This document shows, one piece after another, positions 12,301-20,656 of a stretch of DNA of 64,000 bases. Position numbers and translations under genes: made by a program. The notes beneath the pieces were generated by a model that saw only the letters and a list, made by a program, of their open reading frames with translations, made no database searches and was not told where the DNA came from. This DNA is from Cheilinus undulatus (Eukaryota > Chordata > Actinopteri > Labriformes > Labridae). Positions within the stretch are counted from its first letter, which is position 1. Each line of letters begins with the position of its first letter. The stretch is taken from positions 1,256,719-1,320,718 of the forward strand of contig NC_054882.1 in assembly GCF_018320785.1 (NCBI RefSeq). Reading direction: 5' to 3'.

Positions 12301-12450
12301 CCTCCCCTCCAGGTGGACGCCACAGACTCAAGCTACCCGTCAGTGAACACGTGCGTTCACTACCTGAAGCTTCCAGAATATTCCTCAGAGGACATCATGA
12401 GGGAGCGTCTGTTAGCCGCCACCATGGAGAAAGGCTTCCACCTCAACTGA
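1..12450 (+). CDS. hectd1: hectd1, E3 ubiquitin ligase HECTD1 (3' part, 19 exons)
   Basis: Exons: 1-317 (partial), 2447-2668, 3097-3230, 3361-3517, 4080-4150, 4957-5108, 5185-5239, 5322-5550, 5786-5868, 6031-6158, 7668-7869, 8131-8268, 8514-8992, 9085-9243, 9567-9645, 9765-9858, 10656-10806, 10892-11036, 12313-12450. All junctions are GT-AG and all phases join, giving about 1,043 residues from base 2 to TGA at 12448. Seen: Ser-rich linker (LGRNVMSTA), acidic stretch, [10 protein letters not shown], then a full HECT domain from about the FTCTAFGAS exon to the end, with the catalytic cysteine in [12 protein letters not shown] and C-terminus EKGFHLN. Known of the family: HECT ligases accept ubiquitin on that cysteine before passing it to substrate; HECTD1 has N-terminal ankyrin, SUN and MIB modules, which lie upstream of the window. 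The gene is tail-to-tail with ap4s1. Identity rests on near word-for-word match to remembered vertebrate HECTD1 plus synteny. Confidence 0.96.
318..1690 (+). repeat. minisatellite carrying the hectd1 5' splice site
   Basis: About 28 tandem units of 46 bp, or 57 bp when an extra TACTGCAATAA is present, start exactly at the exon boundary. Each unit contains CACTGCCAGTGAGTAC, a copy of the last eight exon bases (CACCGCCA in the exon) plus the donor GTGAGT. Units are nearly identical, with rare changes such as GTGAGTCC near 1455. The array ends after the copy at about 1681. Confidence 0.95.
1691..2446 (+). other. rest of hectd1 intron after the minisatellite
   Basis: I see no gene or repeat family here. 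The intron ends in a (TTTG)n run and a TTTGCAG acceptor at 2446. Confidence 0.7.
3097..3230 (+). CDS. hectd1: hectd1 exon, acidic segment
   Basis: Encodes [20 protein letters not shown] followed by a long Asp/Glu run ending EYEEVL. The next exon (3361) opens with four more Glu and [14 protein letters not shown]. The 130-bp intron between them leaves no room for the extra alternative exon I recall at this place in mammals. Confidence 0.93.
3518..4956 (+). other. hectd1 introns around exon 4080-4150
   Basis: Two AT-rich introns flank a 71-nt coding exon ([19 protein letters not shown]). From about 4255 to 4330 there is a fragment with AACTTTATTTGTATAGCA and AAAGTGCTTGACAA, resembling a common fish dispersed repeat (related wording at 55765). 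Nothing else recognised. Confidence 0.55.
4957..5239 (+). CDS. hectd1: hectd1 exons for helical-bundle region
   Basis: Exons 4957-5108 and 5185-5239 encode [31 protein letters not shown] and [17 protein letters not shown] and end at ESGKM. In mammals this is the first part of the basic tilted helix bundle (BTHB) region; here the next exon resumes directly at DLCEHG. Confidence 0.9.
6522..7398. mobile_element. non-autonomous hAT transposon
   Basis: Lies in the hectd1 intron 6159-7667. Termini CAGGGGTATCAAACTC and GAGTTTGACACCCCTG form inverted repeats, flanked by a perfect 8-bp target duplication ATGTAGAA (6514-6521 and 7399-7406). The interior is AT-rich with degenerate AAAGGTCAAAATAT-type units and no transposase. 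A related copy starts at 63439. Confidence 0.9.
8514..8992 (+). CDS. hectd1: hectd1 largest HECT-domain exon
   Basis: Encodes [20 protein letters not shown], the N-lobe core [20 protein letters not shown], a variable Ser/Glu-rich insert ([19 protein letters not shown]) and [19 protein letters not shown]. The variable insert differs clearly from the mammalian protein; the flanks are almost identical. Confidence 0.93.
10350..10655 (+). repeat. polypyrimidine tract before a hectd1 acceptor
   Basis: About 300 bases almost entirely C and T on the coding strand, built from TCCTCCTCTTCC-type units, run straight into the acceptor CTTCCTCAG at 10655. Open frames in it are composition artefacts. Confidence 0.9.
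10892..11036 (+). CDS. hectd1: hectd1 exon with HECT catalytic cysteine
   Basis: Encodes [20 protein letters not shown] and [20 protein letters not shown]. The TGC codon at 10974-10976 is the ubiquitin-accepting cysteine expected in the HECT C-lobe. Confidence 0.96.
11270..12200 (+). repeat. 64-bp minisatellite in last hectd1 intron
   Basis: About 15 units of roughly 64 bp, each with TCTGGGTTTTATGGTAATC, TGGTCTCACTGGTTTATAAA and AATTAGAGTTGCTCC. Units differ by a few substitutions; the first is more diverged. The array fills most of intron 11037-12312. Confidence 0.93.
12313..12450 (+). CDS. hectd1: hectd1 terminal coding exon
   Basis: Encodes [20 protein letters not shown] and ends [13 protein letters not shown] followed by TGA. 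This is the invariant HECTD1 C-terminus, so the reading frame is complete at this end. Confidence 0.96.
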   Translation: MDATDSSYPSVNTCVHYLKLPEYSSEDIMRERLLAATMEKGFHLN

Positions 12451-13124
12451 CCGCCTCCTCCTCCTCCTCCTCCACCGCTGCCACCACCGCCCGCCACACT
12501 GAGCATGCTCCAAGAGTCCGTGTCGCCACCCGCCGCCGCCGCCGCTGCTGCGTGATTGACGGATCAGCCAGCCAATGAAAAACCAGCCTGACCGGCTGAC
12601 TGAGCGACTGAGCGCCTGACGAAGAGGAGGGTTTCTCACCTGGTTGACCGCCGCGTCCTTACCTCGCCTCGTTCATCGCCATCGTCGTCCTCGCCGAGCT
12701 GCTGCTGCGTGTGCGTGCGTGGGTGCTCCTCCTCTTCCTGTCTGTCCTCGGTTTAGTGCCTGGTTTGACTCGTAGCTTTCGTTTCAGCTCCTCCAAACAA
12801 TCATGCCCCCCTCCTCTCTTTTTGTTTTTCTTTCGTTTTATTGCTTTCGTTTCCGTGTGTGCGTGTGCGTGCGACAGTTTTGGGGTTGTTTCTGACCGAC
12901 TGTAGCGGTCAAACGTCGGAGTGCATTTGGTGTTCTTTAACCATGAAGCTGTAGAGACAAACACTGGGCGTGTGCCAGGCACATCTGAAGAGAAGAAAAC
13001 AAATGTAAAAGCTCTGCTCTCCTTGTATTTTCTTTGTATATTATAAACATTTATTTAACTCAAGTTGCAGTTTGAGGTAAACAGATATTTTCAAATGTGT
13101 ATGCTCCAAAAAATAATCATTAAA
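12451..13124 (+). other. hectd1: hectd1 3' UTR (putative)
   Basis: GC-rich (CCT/CCG-rich) sequence after the stop grades into AT-rich sequence. The first plausible poly(A) signal is ATTAAA at 13119-13124; no AATAAA was seen nearer. The end is an estimate. Confidence 0.5.
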
Positions 13125-13719
13125 ATGTTTGCAAAGTATGAAGAAAACTGGACTCCTGTGGTCTGTGGAGGACCGGGGCAGGCTAGAGCTGGGGGACTGA
13201 GTCTGGGACAGCTGAGGAAGAATAATTCAAACATCCAGATATCTAGTGCTCCCTAGCTTTGGATGAACGTTGGCAACATATTTGTGCAATTTATCAAAAC
13301 GTTGCAACACATTTAGGAATTTTAGACAGTGATCTGTCTTTGAACGCGGCCCATTTATTTGAGCAATAGAACAAAATATTGTGTATTTTTTGGTGTCAAA
13401 AGGTTGCCAACAAATTTGTTCAATTTAAACAGTGGTAATGGTTTAGTAGAAATGATTACATGTCCAAACTTCAGCAACAAATAAACTTGTCTTAGATGTC
13501 CAGTATTTATATTTATGCAATAAATTGTTTTCAGTTGACCTAAAACAAGCAACTCCTGTATGATGTCTAAATTGCACAATTATGTTGGCAATGTTTGGAC
13601 AAAATGGTGACGCTGGAGAGAAAAGCTTCAACATCTTCAAACAATTCAGCAAACAGTTTTTATTTCAACATTAAACACTGGCAACAAATAAATGCAATTC
13701 AGTCAGGACTACCTCACTT

Positions 13720-14520
13720 TGTCTAATGTTGCCAACACATTTTGGCAATTTGAGACTGCAGTCTCTTCTTTTTCACAAATGTTGCCAACACATTTGTGCA
13801 ATTTTAGACCGCAGTCTTTTTTCCCAGATGTTGCCAACACACTTGTGCAGTTTTAGACTGCAGTCTCTTTTTTCTCCAAATGTTGCCAGCACATTTGTGC
13901 AATTTTATACTGCAGTCTCTTTTTTCTCCAAATGTTGCCAACGTATTTGTGCAGTTTTAGACTGCAGTCTTTTTTTTCTCCAGATGTTGCCAACACATTT
14001 GTGCAAATTTAGACTGCCCTCTTTTTTCCCAAATGTTGCCAACACACTTGTGCAATTTTATACTGCAGTCTCTTTTTTCTCCAAATGTTGCCAACGTATT
14101 TGTGCAATTTTAGACTGCAGTCTTTTTTCCCAGATGTTGCCAACACACTTGTGCAATTTTAGACTGCCCTCTTTTTTTCTCCAAATGTTGCCAGCACATT
14201 TGTGCAATTTTAGACTGCAGTCTCTTTTTTCTCCAAATGTTGCCAACACATTTGTGCAATTTTAGACTGCAGTCTTTTTTCCCCAGATGTTGCCAACACA
14301 CTTGTGCAATTTTAGACTGCCCTCTTTTTTTCTCCAAATGTTGCCAGCACATCTGTGCAATTTTAGACTGCAGTCTCTTTTTTCTCCAAATGTTGCCAAC
14401 ACATTTGTGCAATTTTAGACTGCAGTCTCTTTTTTCTCCAAATGTTGCCAACACATTTGTGCAATTTTAGACTGCAGTCTCTTTTTTCTCCAAATGTTGC
14501 CAACACATTTGTGCATTTTT
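13720..14520. repeat. 52-bp minisatellite between hectd1 and ap4s1
   Basis: About 16 units, period 48-54 bp, each with AAATGTTGCCAACACATTTG, TGCAATTTTAGACTGCAGTC and a T-rich spacer ending CTCC. It lies between the converging 3' ends of hectd1 and ap4s1. Open frames through it on both strands are repeat artefacts. Confidence 0.93.
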
Positions 14521-14686
14521 GATGGTGCTTTCTGACAACCTTAATCAGAATTGGTTCAAACTAGCTCCACCAGTTAAATTTCAAAATAAAATTCCGTTGT
14601 CTTCACTGGTACCTTTACTATGAAGGAACAGAGACGGGACAGGAAGTGAGGAAAGACCACCTACGCTCAGAAACAGGAAGCATGAT

Positions 14687-14692
14687 TTTAAT
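14687..14692 (-). terminator. candidate ap4s1 poly(A) signal
   Basis: Minus-strand ATTAAA about 320 bases after the stop; a second lies at 14737-14742. No AATAAA was found nearby on this strand. Confidence 0.25.
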
Positions 14693-15014
14693 GATCTCTA
14701 GTTCATATTTACAGAGGAACTATTCTGGATTCTTGGTTTAATCTGAAGTCTGAAGACTTGAATCTGTGTCCAGAAATATTAAGAGCAACCAGAGGGTTTT
14801 ACTGAGAGAGAACAGATGTGATTTAAAGATTAGACAGACTGTCCCTTTAATCCTTGGTTCCTTTTTGTCCGTCGAGCAGCAGGTTTCAGTTTTCCTCTCC
14901 CACATTGATGTCAGTATTTTGGTCTTTAAATCAGAAACAAACATCCCAACACCCGAGGTCAGATTCCCTCAATTGTGGCGGTCTGAGTCTGTCAGTGACA
15001 TCACTTCCTGTATC

Positions 15015-17123
15015 TCAGCCGTCGGCCATCTTGTCCAAAGCAGTGAGCGGTGCGAGGATTCGGCTCTTGTTGGTCTCCACGATGTGTCCGTTCTGGATCA
15101 TCTCGTCCAGGATGATGTGGACTCGGTCCAGGTTAAACATGATCTGAGAGGGGGCGGAGTCAAAGAAACCAGAGGACGAAGAACAGCTGCTCAGATTCAG
15201 CAATTATTTCATGAAAAATGCAACAAACTTTTTATAAAACAACTAAAGAGAAGCAATTATACCGGAATTCCTGGACACTAAATAACGGGCAATTTATTGT
15301 TAACGTCAGCAACTCCTGCATGATGAGCAAGTTGCACAATTATGTTGGCAATGTTTGGACAAGAGGGTGAAGTTGGAGAAGAAAGCTTCAACATCTTCAA
15401 ACAATTCAGCAAACAGTTTTTATCTAAATATCTAAACATTGGCAACATTTTTGTGCAATTCTCTCAGGACTGCCTTTCTTTGTGTAAATGTTGCCAACAT
15501 ATTTGAGCAATTTATACAATAATGGTTAATTCTGTTTTTATATCAAAACGCTATAAATGTTTCCAAATTAGGTAGTGCTTACCCTCTTTGTCAAAATATT
15601 GCCAACATATTTGCACAATTCATGCAGTTCCAGTTTTTGTCCTTCTGTTGCCAACATAGTGGTGCAATTCCACAGGAGATATTTGTGCAATTAAGAAAAC
15701 AGAAATGTAGTTTTCAGTAGGGCTGAGCAATTTGCAAAAATAACCTTATTGCGATTATTTTTCCCAATATTGCGATTTAATGTGCAATTATTTTTTGGTT
15801 CCCCATCTTATGTGTTGTTTAACAAACACAAGCAATAAATCAGTCTTTATTAAAAAGAGCACCGTATTAGATAAACAAAACTAGGATTTTGATCCATATC
15901 TTTTCTTGTTATTCTTGTTTTGAATAAGAAAAACATACATGGGGGAGAAAAGTGAGATTTGAAATATTATCCCCCCAGAAAACCTTAAAAAAAAAAAAAA
16001 AAAAAAAAATTTTTTTGCTATTTTCACCATTTTTGCCACTTTTCACCCATTTCACCTATTTTTTGCCATTAAATACCCGTTTTTGGGGCCATTTTGCAAC
16101 TTCTTTTGCCACTTTTCACCCATTTATTCCACTGTAATCCAATTTTTTTGCCTTTTTTCACAATTTTTTGCCACTTTTTGCCAGGTTAAGCGACCTTTTG
16201 CCATCACATACCGCTTGTTTAATTTTTTCCCCAAAATTTTGCTTCTTCGTTTTGCCACTTTTTTGCCTCTTTTCATCCAAATAAGCTACCTTTTGCCATT
16301 AAATATCACTTTTCCTTTTTCCCCAAATTTTTGCCTCTTCTTTTGCCACTTTTCCCCCCATTTTTGCCCTTTTTCACCTTTTTTTTTTGTCTTTTTTTTG
16401 CTCATTTAAGCTACCTTTTGCCACTACATACCACTTGTTTCCTTTTTTTTTTTTTGCTCAATTTTTGTTACTCTAGACTGCTTTTTGCCCATTTTAGTCA
16501 CTTTTCACTCTTTTTTGCCAATTTTGGACCATTTTTTTGCTACTTTCTGACTATTTTCCACGTTTTCTCCCAATTTTCACCCCTTTTCATTCATTTTTGC
16601 TGCTTTTTGACCATTTTTGCCACCTTTAACTTATAGTTATTGCTACTTCTTGCCATTTTTGCCACTTTTCACCTCTTAGATTGTGTCTCTTGCAAAGCTA
16701 TTTTTCAACAGTTTGGCTCTTTGGTTGAGTATCACTGCTGTAGAGCATAAAACATCTACAGCAAAAAACTGTATCTGGTATTCTGACACATTTCAGGTTG
16801 AAGAAATATTACGCTGTCTGTGATTAGAATATTGCAGCAGGCCATACTGCAATTTAATCTAATTTGTGATTAATTGCCCAGCCCTAGTTTTCAGTATCAA
16901 AATGTTGCTAAGGTTTTTGTGCAATTTAAACATTGCTTTCTGTCTTTTTCCAAAAGTTGCCAACAATGTTGTAAATTAAGTAAAATACTGGGAGTTCGTT
17001 TTCAGTGGCATGTTTGTGTAATTTTGTAAAATGTTGTCTTTGTGGTTTCAGAATCAACATGTTGCTCATGGATTTGGGCAGTCTAGTATCCAAATGTTGC
17101 CAACATATTAGTGCAATCTAGAC

Positions 17124-17159
<36 letters not shown>

Positions 17160-18333
17160 TTGGCCAGCCGTTGCATATTTGTACATTTAACCAAAACAGC
17201 TTTTTTGTTACAGAATGAAAATGTTGCCAGCATGGTTGAGGATCCCTGCCCCTCTGATATGTGGAGTCAGTAAATTGCCCGTTGCTGAGTGTCTACGGCT
17301 TCTCTGTGAAATCAAACAGGTAAAGGTTCAGACTGATGTCTGATAGAATCCCGATTAAGTCCATGATTCTGGTGTTTGACCAATCAGGATTCAGCGTTCA
17401 GATTAAAGGATACGTCCAGCTCGCTCTGCAGACAAAGACAGAAACCATCAGAAAGATGTTTGACAGGAAGTGAGGCTGTTTTAAAGTGATGAAGAAAAAA
17501 CTGGAACTCACCACCCGGCTGAAGTATTTATCTAAAACCTCCACAAAGTTATGAACCAGCTCGTAGACAGACAGCTCGTTCTGTGGACAAGACAAACACA
17601 CGCTCAAACATCTAGACGCCCGTGATTATAGGAAGAACAGGCAGAATATTTTCACGTGCTGAGTTTGACGTGAGCCGTTGCTTCTCACCTCGTTGTCCGT
17701 GACTCCGACCACGATGTAGAGAGCGGCGTACTGACGGTAAACCAGCTTAAAGTCTTTATACTCCACAAACGAACACTGAAACAGACAGTCAGGATTCATC
17801 TCCTCATGTTACTGAAGACTCAGACAGACAGGTGGACAGGTAGACAGGTGAGCAGACAGGTGAGCAGGTATACAAGTGAACAGAGAGGTGAGTAGACAGG
17901 TGAGCAGACAGACAAGTGAGCAGACAGACAGGTGAGAAGACAGGTGAACAGGTACACAGGTGAACAGACAGGTGAGCAGACAGACAGGTGAGAAGACAGG
18001 TGAGCAGGTATACAGGTGAACAAGCAGGTGAGCAGACAGACAGGTGAGCAGGTATACAGGTGAACAGACAGGTGAGCAGACAGACAGGTGAGCAGGTATA
18101 CAGGTGAACAGACAGGTGAGCAGACAGACAGGTGAGCAGGTACACAGGTGAACAGACAGGTGAGCAGACAGACAGGTGAGTAGACAGGTATTCACCTGGT
18201 CCTTCTTGCGGCTCAGGCAGCAGCGAACCACGTCAGCCTCCAGCGGCGCCCTCCTGCTCAGCTCCACAGGCTGGTAGTAGCGGGACAGTCTGGTCTGACC
18301 CTGACGGTTCACCATGAGGATGAACTTTATCAT
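15015..18333 (-). CDS. ap4s1: ap4s1, AP-4 complex subunit sigma-1 (complete)
   Basis: Exons in coding order: 18333-18196, 17775-17689, 17580-17512, 17425-17414, 15143-15015. They join in phase 0 to 144 residues, the usual length of the family. Sequence runs [84 protein letters not shown] and ends LDKMADG. This is the longin-type fold of adaptor sigma subunits. Known role: AP-4 (epsilon, beta4, mu4, sigma4) sorts cargo such as ATG9 from the trans-Golgi without clathrin. The gene is divergent from strn3 and convergent with hectd1. A short uORF overlaps the start. Introns hold a hAT element, microsatellites and the motif zone. Identification rests on length, sequence and synteny. Confidence 0.95.
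15718..16886. mobile_element. non-autonomous hAT element in ap4s1 intron
   Basis: Termini TAGGGCTGAGCAAT and ATTGCCCAGCCCTA are inverted repeats, flanked by a perfect 8-bp duplication GTTTTCAG (15710-15717 and 16887-16894). The middle (about 15985-16680) is an A/T homopolymer followed by degenerate TTTTGCCACTTTTCACC units. Same family as 44429-44919. Confidence 0.9.
17125..17158. repeat. (TC)n microsatellite
   Basis: About 17 TC dinucleotides in an ap4s1 intron. Confidence 0.95.
17414..17425 (-). CDS. ap4s1: ap4s1 12-nt microexon (SELD)
   Basis: AGCGAGCTGGAC encodes SELD, required between FSRV and IMFNLD in the family. Its acceptor is strong (pyrimidine-rich, then CTGCAG); its donor GTATCC is weak. 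With it the protein is 144 residues; without it four conserved residues are lost in frame. Reading on into the intron would give VSFNLNAES and a stop. Confidence 0.85.
17820..18190. repeat. CAGGTGAG minisatellite beside first ap4s1 coding exon
   Basis: A mosaic of 12-16-bp units (CAGGTGAGCAGACAGA, CAGGTGAGCAGGTATA, CAGGTGAACAGA) fills the intron up to the donor of the first coding exon. The donor-like CAGGTGAG is on the plus strand, antisense to ap4s1, so here it does not act as a sense splice signal. Confidence 0.92.
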
Positions 18334-18344
18334 GGCGGCATCAT
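18330..18344 (-). promoter_or_regulatory. four-codon uORF overlapping the ap4s1 start
   Basis: On the minus strand ATGATGCCGCCATGA reads Met-Met-Pro-Pro-stop and shares the bases ATGA with the main start at 18333. The main start has a good context, GCCGCCATG. Such an overlap could lower initiation or allow re-initiation. It lies in the mRNA only if the acceptor TCTTTAG at 18349 is used. Confidence 0.55.
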
Positions 18345-18720
18345 CCGGCTAAAGACCAACGAACCCCATCAAGAACAGCAGGTAAACCTCTGAATGCTGG
18401 CTAAGTTGCACAAAAATTCTGGCAATGTTTCAACAAGAAGAGAGAGAAGCAAAGCCTTAACCCCTCTGTCCAAGTGTTGCCAACATTTTTAAACACAAAA
18501 TATTCATCAAACAGATAAATCAGTGAAACATGGCATGGCAACTGGTCAATTAAGACAGCGCTCCCTGTTGTTTTCCAGTGTTGCCAACAATACTCTGCAA
18601 TCCTGACTGTCTGAATTGCACAAATATGTTGTAAACTTTTGGACAACATGGTGAAGCTAGAGAGACACGTGTAGTTCAAGTTTCCTCCAAACGTTTCCAA
18701 CATTTTTCAGCAATTTAGCA

Positions 18721-20652
18721 AAACGTCGATTTTGGTACTGGTCCCAGACTGATGCCCAGATCCTTTTTAAAATTCTGACAGTGCTCCGTCTCTATTGTCA
18801 ACATATTTATTTAATTTTGATCCAAAAAAAGGTGCAATATTGAGTGTCTGGGCTGTACATTTGTGTTGATTTGGTTTCAAATAGAAATTAATATTCAATT
18901 TTACAAGAACTGGACAAAAACTTTAAATCTCATCATAACAGAAAAAACTCAAGACACCTGAACACATCCTGACATATTCAAACCTAAAAATGTAGACATA
19001 AAAACAGGAAAAAGTGACTTACAGACTACTTAAACAGATAAAATCAGGCTTTAGTATCAGCTGATTTTAATCAGAATTTTACAAAGTTTTATTTTTGTAA
19101 GAAAAAAGCATAAATTAAACACTTACTGTAATCTAGTCCAGTCATGTTATATTATTAGTAAAATAGTTTCTGGTATTTAAAGAGAAACTAATCAAGAACC
19201 AGCGAATGCTGCTTTCAGGGGCTCTATTGCTAGGGTAGCATAATGTCCGAGGAGCCCATGAAGGCAGCATCCGTAGGCAGCCTACTCCTGTTTCACAAAC
19301 CGTCAATAAAGGGTAACACTCGTTTAAATGTACGATAATAATTATTAATAGCGGTATTTAAAGTCTGAACCGTTAAGTTAAGGATCATAAATGTCATTCG
19401 ACTCACCGGTTAGCCTGTTAGCTTCACATTCTCATCACACAAGCTAAAAACAACCAGCTAGCTGACGTTAGCTTGTTTTAACGTTTATTTTTAACTGTTA
19501 GAGAACGAGGCAGAGCCGTTATTAAAGCATTCGCTGTGAAATCAGAGCTAAAATAAAGATTAAAAACTTGACTGGAGATTTCCGTTTTCAAGCTAGCCTG
19601 AAATGTTGATAAATCCTACGCATGCTCAGTAGCGCATTCAACTGGTGCGTTCATAGGATCAATTGTAACTCGGAGTTTCTAGCTTCTGCCGCCCCGTTCA
19701 CCGGTCTTTCATCTCAGATTTGTAAAGGAAGGACACAAATTGAATTATAACACATTTTACTGAAGAAACGTGCTTATTTGGTAGTTTTTCATCATTAATG
19801 TCAGTAAATGTATTTATTAATACTTATGAAGTTTTGTTTCTGTTGTGTGTTTAATGAAGGCGTTACTTACGGATGTTTTATTTTGATGGAAACGGTAAAT
19901 TCTTAGATGCTTACTATGGTTTGACCTCATTGACATTTAAAATATGACTAAAGATTTCACAGTAACAGCCCTAGGTTTTAGATTTAATGATAATGTTTAA
20001 ACTGATGATGTGCCCGTTCTCATCCCAGTGTTTTCAATTCTTCAAAGCGACCGCTGGGTGGCGCTATAGTCATAAATAAAAACCATTCCTCCCATTAAAA
20101 AGAAGAGGATTTAATGTGTGGATGGTAGCAGTATTGATTAATTTTATTTTATTTATATATATATTGCCTTGTAGACTTCTGCTTTCTCTTTGACATTAAT
20201 TTTCTGTAATTATTTGTAAAAAAAAAAAAAATTATACAGACCATGAATGATTTATAAAATGAGTAACAGGGTAAAGCAGAGGGGCTGCATAGTTTATAAA
20301 AAGCCTAACTAAGACTATTATTATTAACACATTTGACATCAATACTCGATTAATCTGTCGAGATTAATCTCAGAATTCTGAGATTAAGACAGAATTGTGA
20401 GATTAATTTCAGAATTTTGACTTTTTCCCTCAGAATTCCAACTTTATTCTTGGAATTATGATTTAAAAATGTATAATTCTGAGATCTAAGTCTTAGTGAT
20501 ATTGATTTTTGTGGCTCTTGTCCGTAATGTTTGTTTATGTGGATGCCTAGGCCTCACATTACTGCAGTTCCTGTTTTGGACTGAAGGAGTAACTGGATAC
20601 TTTTTATTCTATGAACTAATTATGGCTCACAGACAGATGGCTGTAAATGAGA
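18721..20652. other. ap4s1 upstream region
   Basis: Mostly AT-rich with no coding potential recognised. The stretch 19200-19700 has more GC and unique sequence and probably contains the ap4s1 promoter (GAGCATGCGTAGG on the minus strand near 19620). Confidence 0.45.
19407..19690 (-). other. ap4s1: possible ap4s1 non-coding first exon
   Basis: On the minus strand, AACCG|GTGAGT at 19407/19406 is a near-perfect donor. It would splice to the acceptor GGTCTTTAG just before CCGGATGATG at 18348, giving a 15-nt leader before the start codon. The transcription start is unknown; the upper limit is a guess. Confidence 0.35.
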
Positions 20653-20656
20653 TTAA

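Larger units (their letters stand above)
13260..18720. repeat. zone of dispersed TTGCCAACA/TTGTGCAAT motifs
   Basis: Outside the array, single diverged copies of TTGCCAACATATTTGTGCAA occur at about 13270, 13405, 15490, 15600, 15645, 16960, 17095, 17225, 18475 and 18690. Reverse-oriented copies lie near 13575, 15335, 18410 and 18615. A longer segment at 13550-13690 recurs at 15306-15440 in the same orientation. The zone covers the 3' flank, introns and 5' end of ap4s1 and is not seen elsewhere in the window. Confidence 0.75.

Noticed and set aside
13726-14470. Long plus- and minus-strand frames through the 52-bp array
   Set aside because: Pure minisatellite translation with no conserved domain.
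17804-18333. A 174-residue minus-strand frame starting with the AP4S1 N-terminus
   Set aside because: After residue 46 it runs into the CAGGTGAG minisatellite; the real exon ends at 18196 and continues at 17775.
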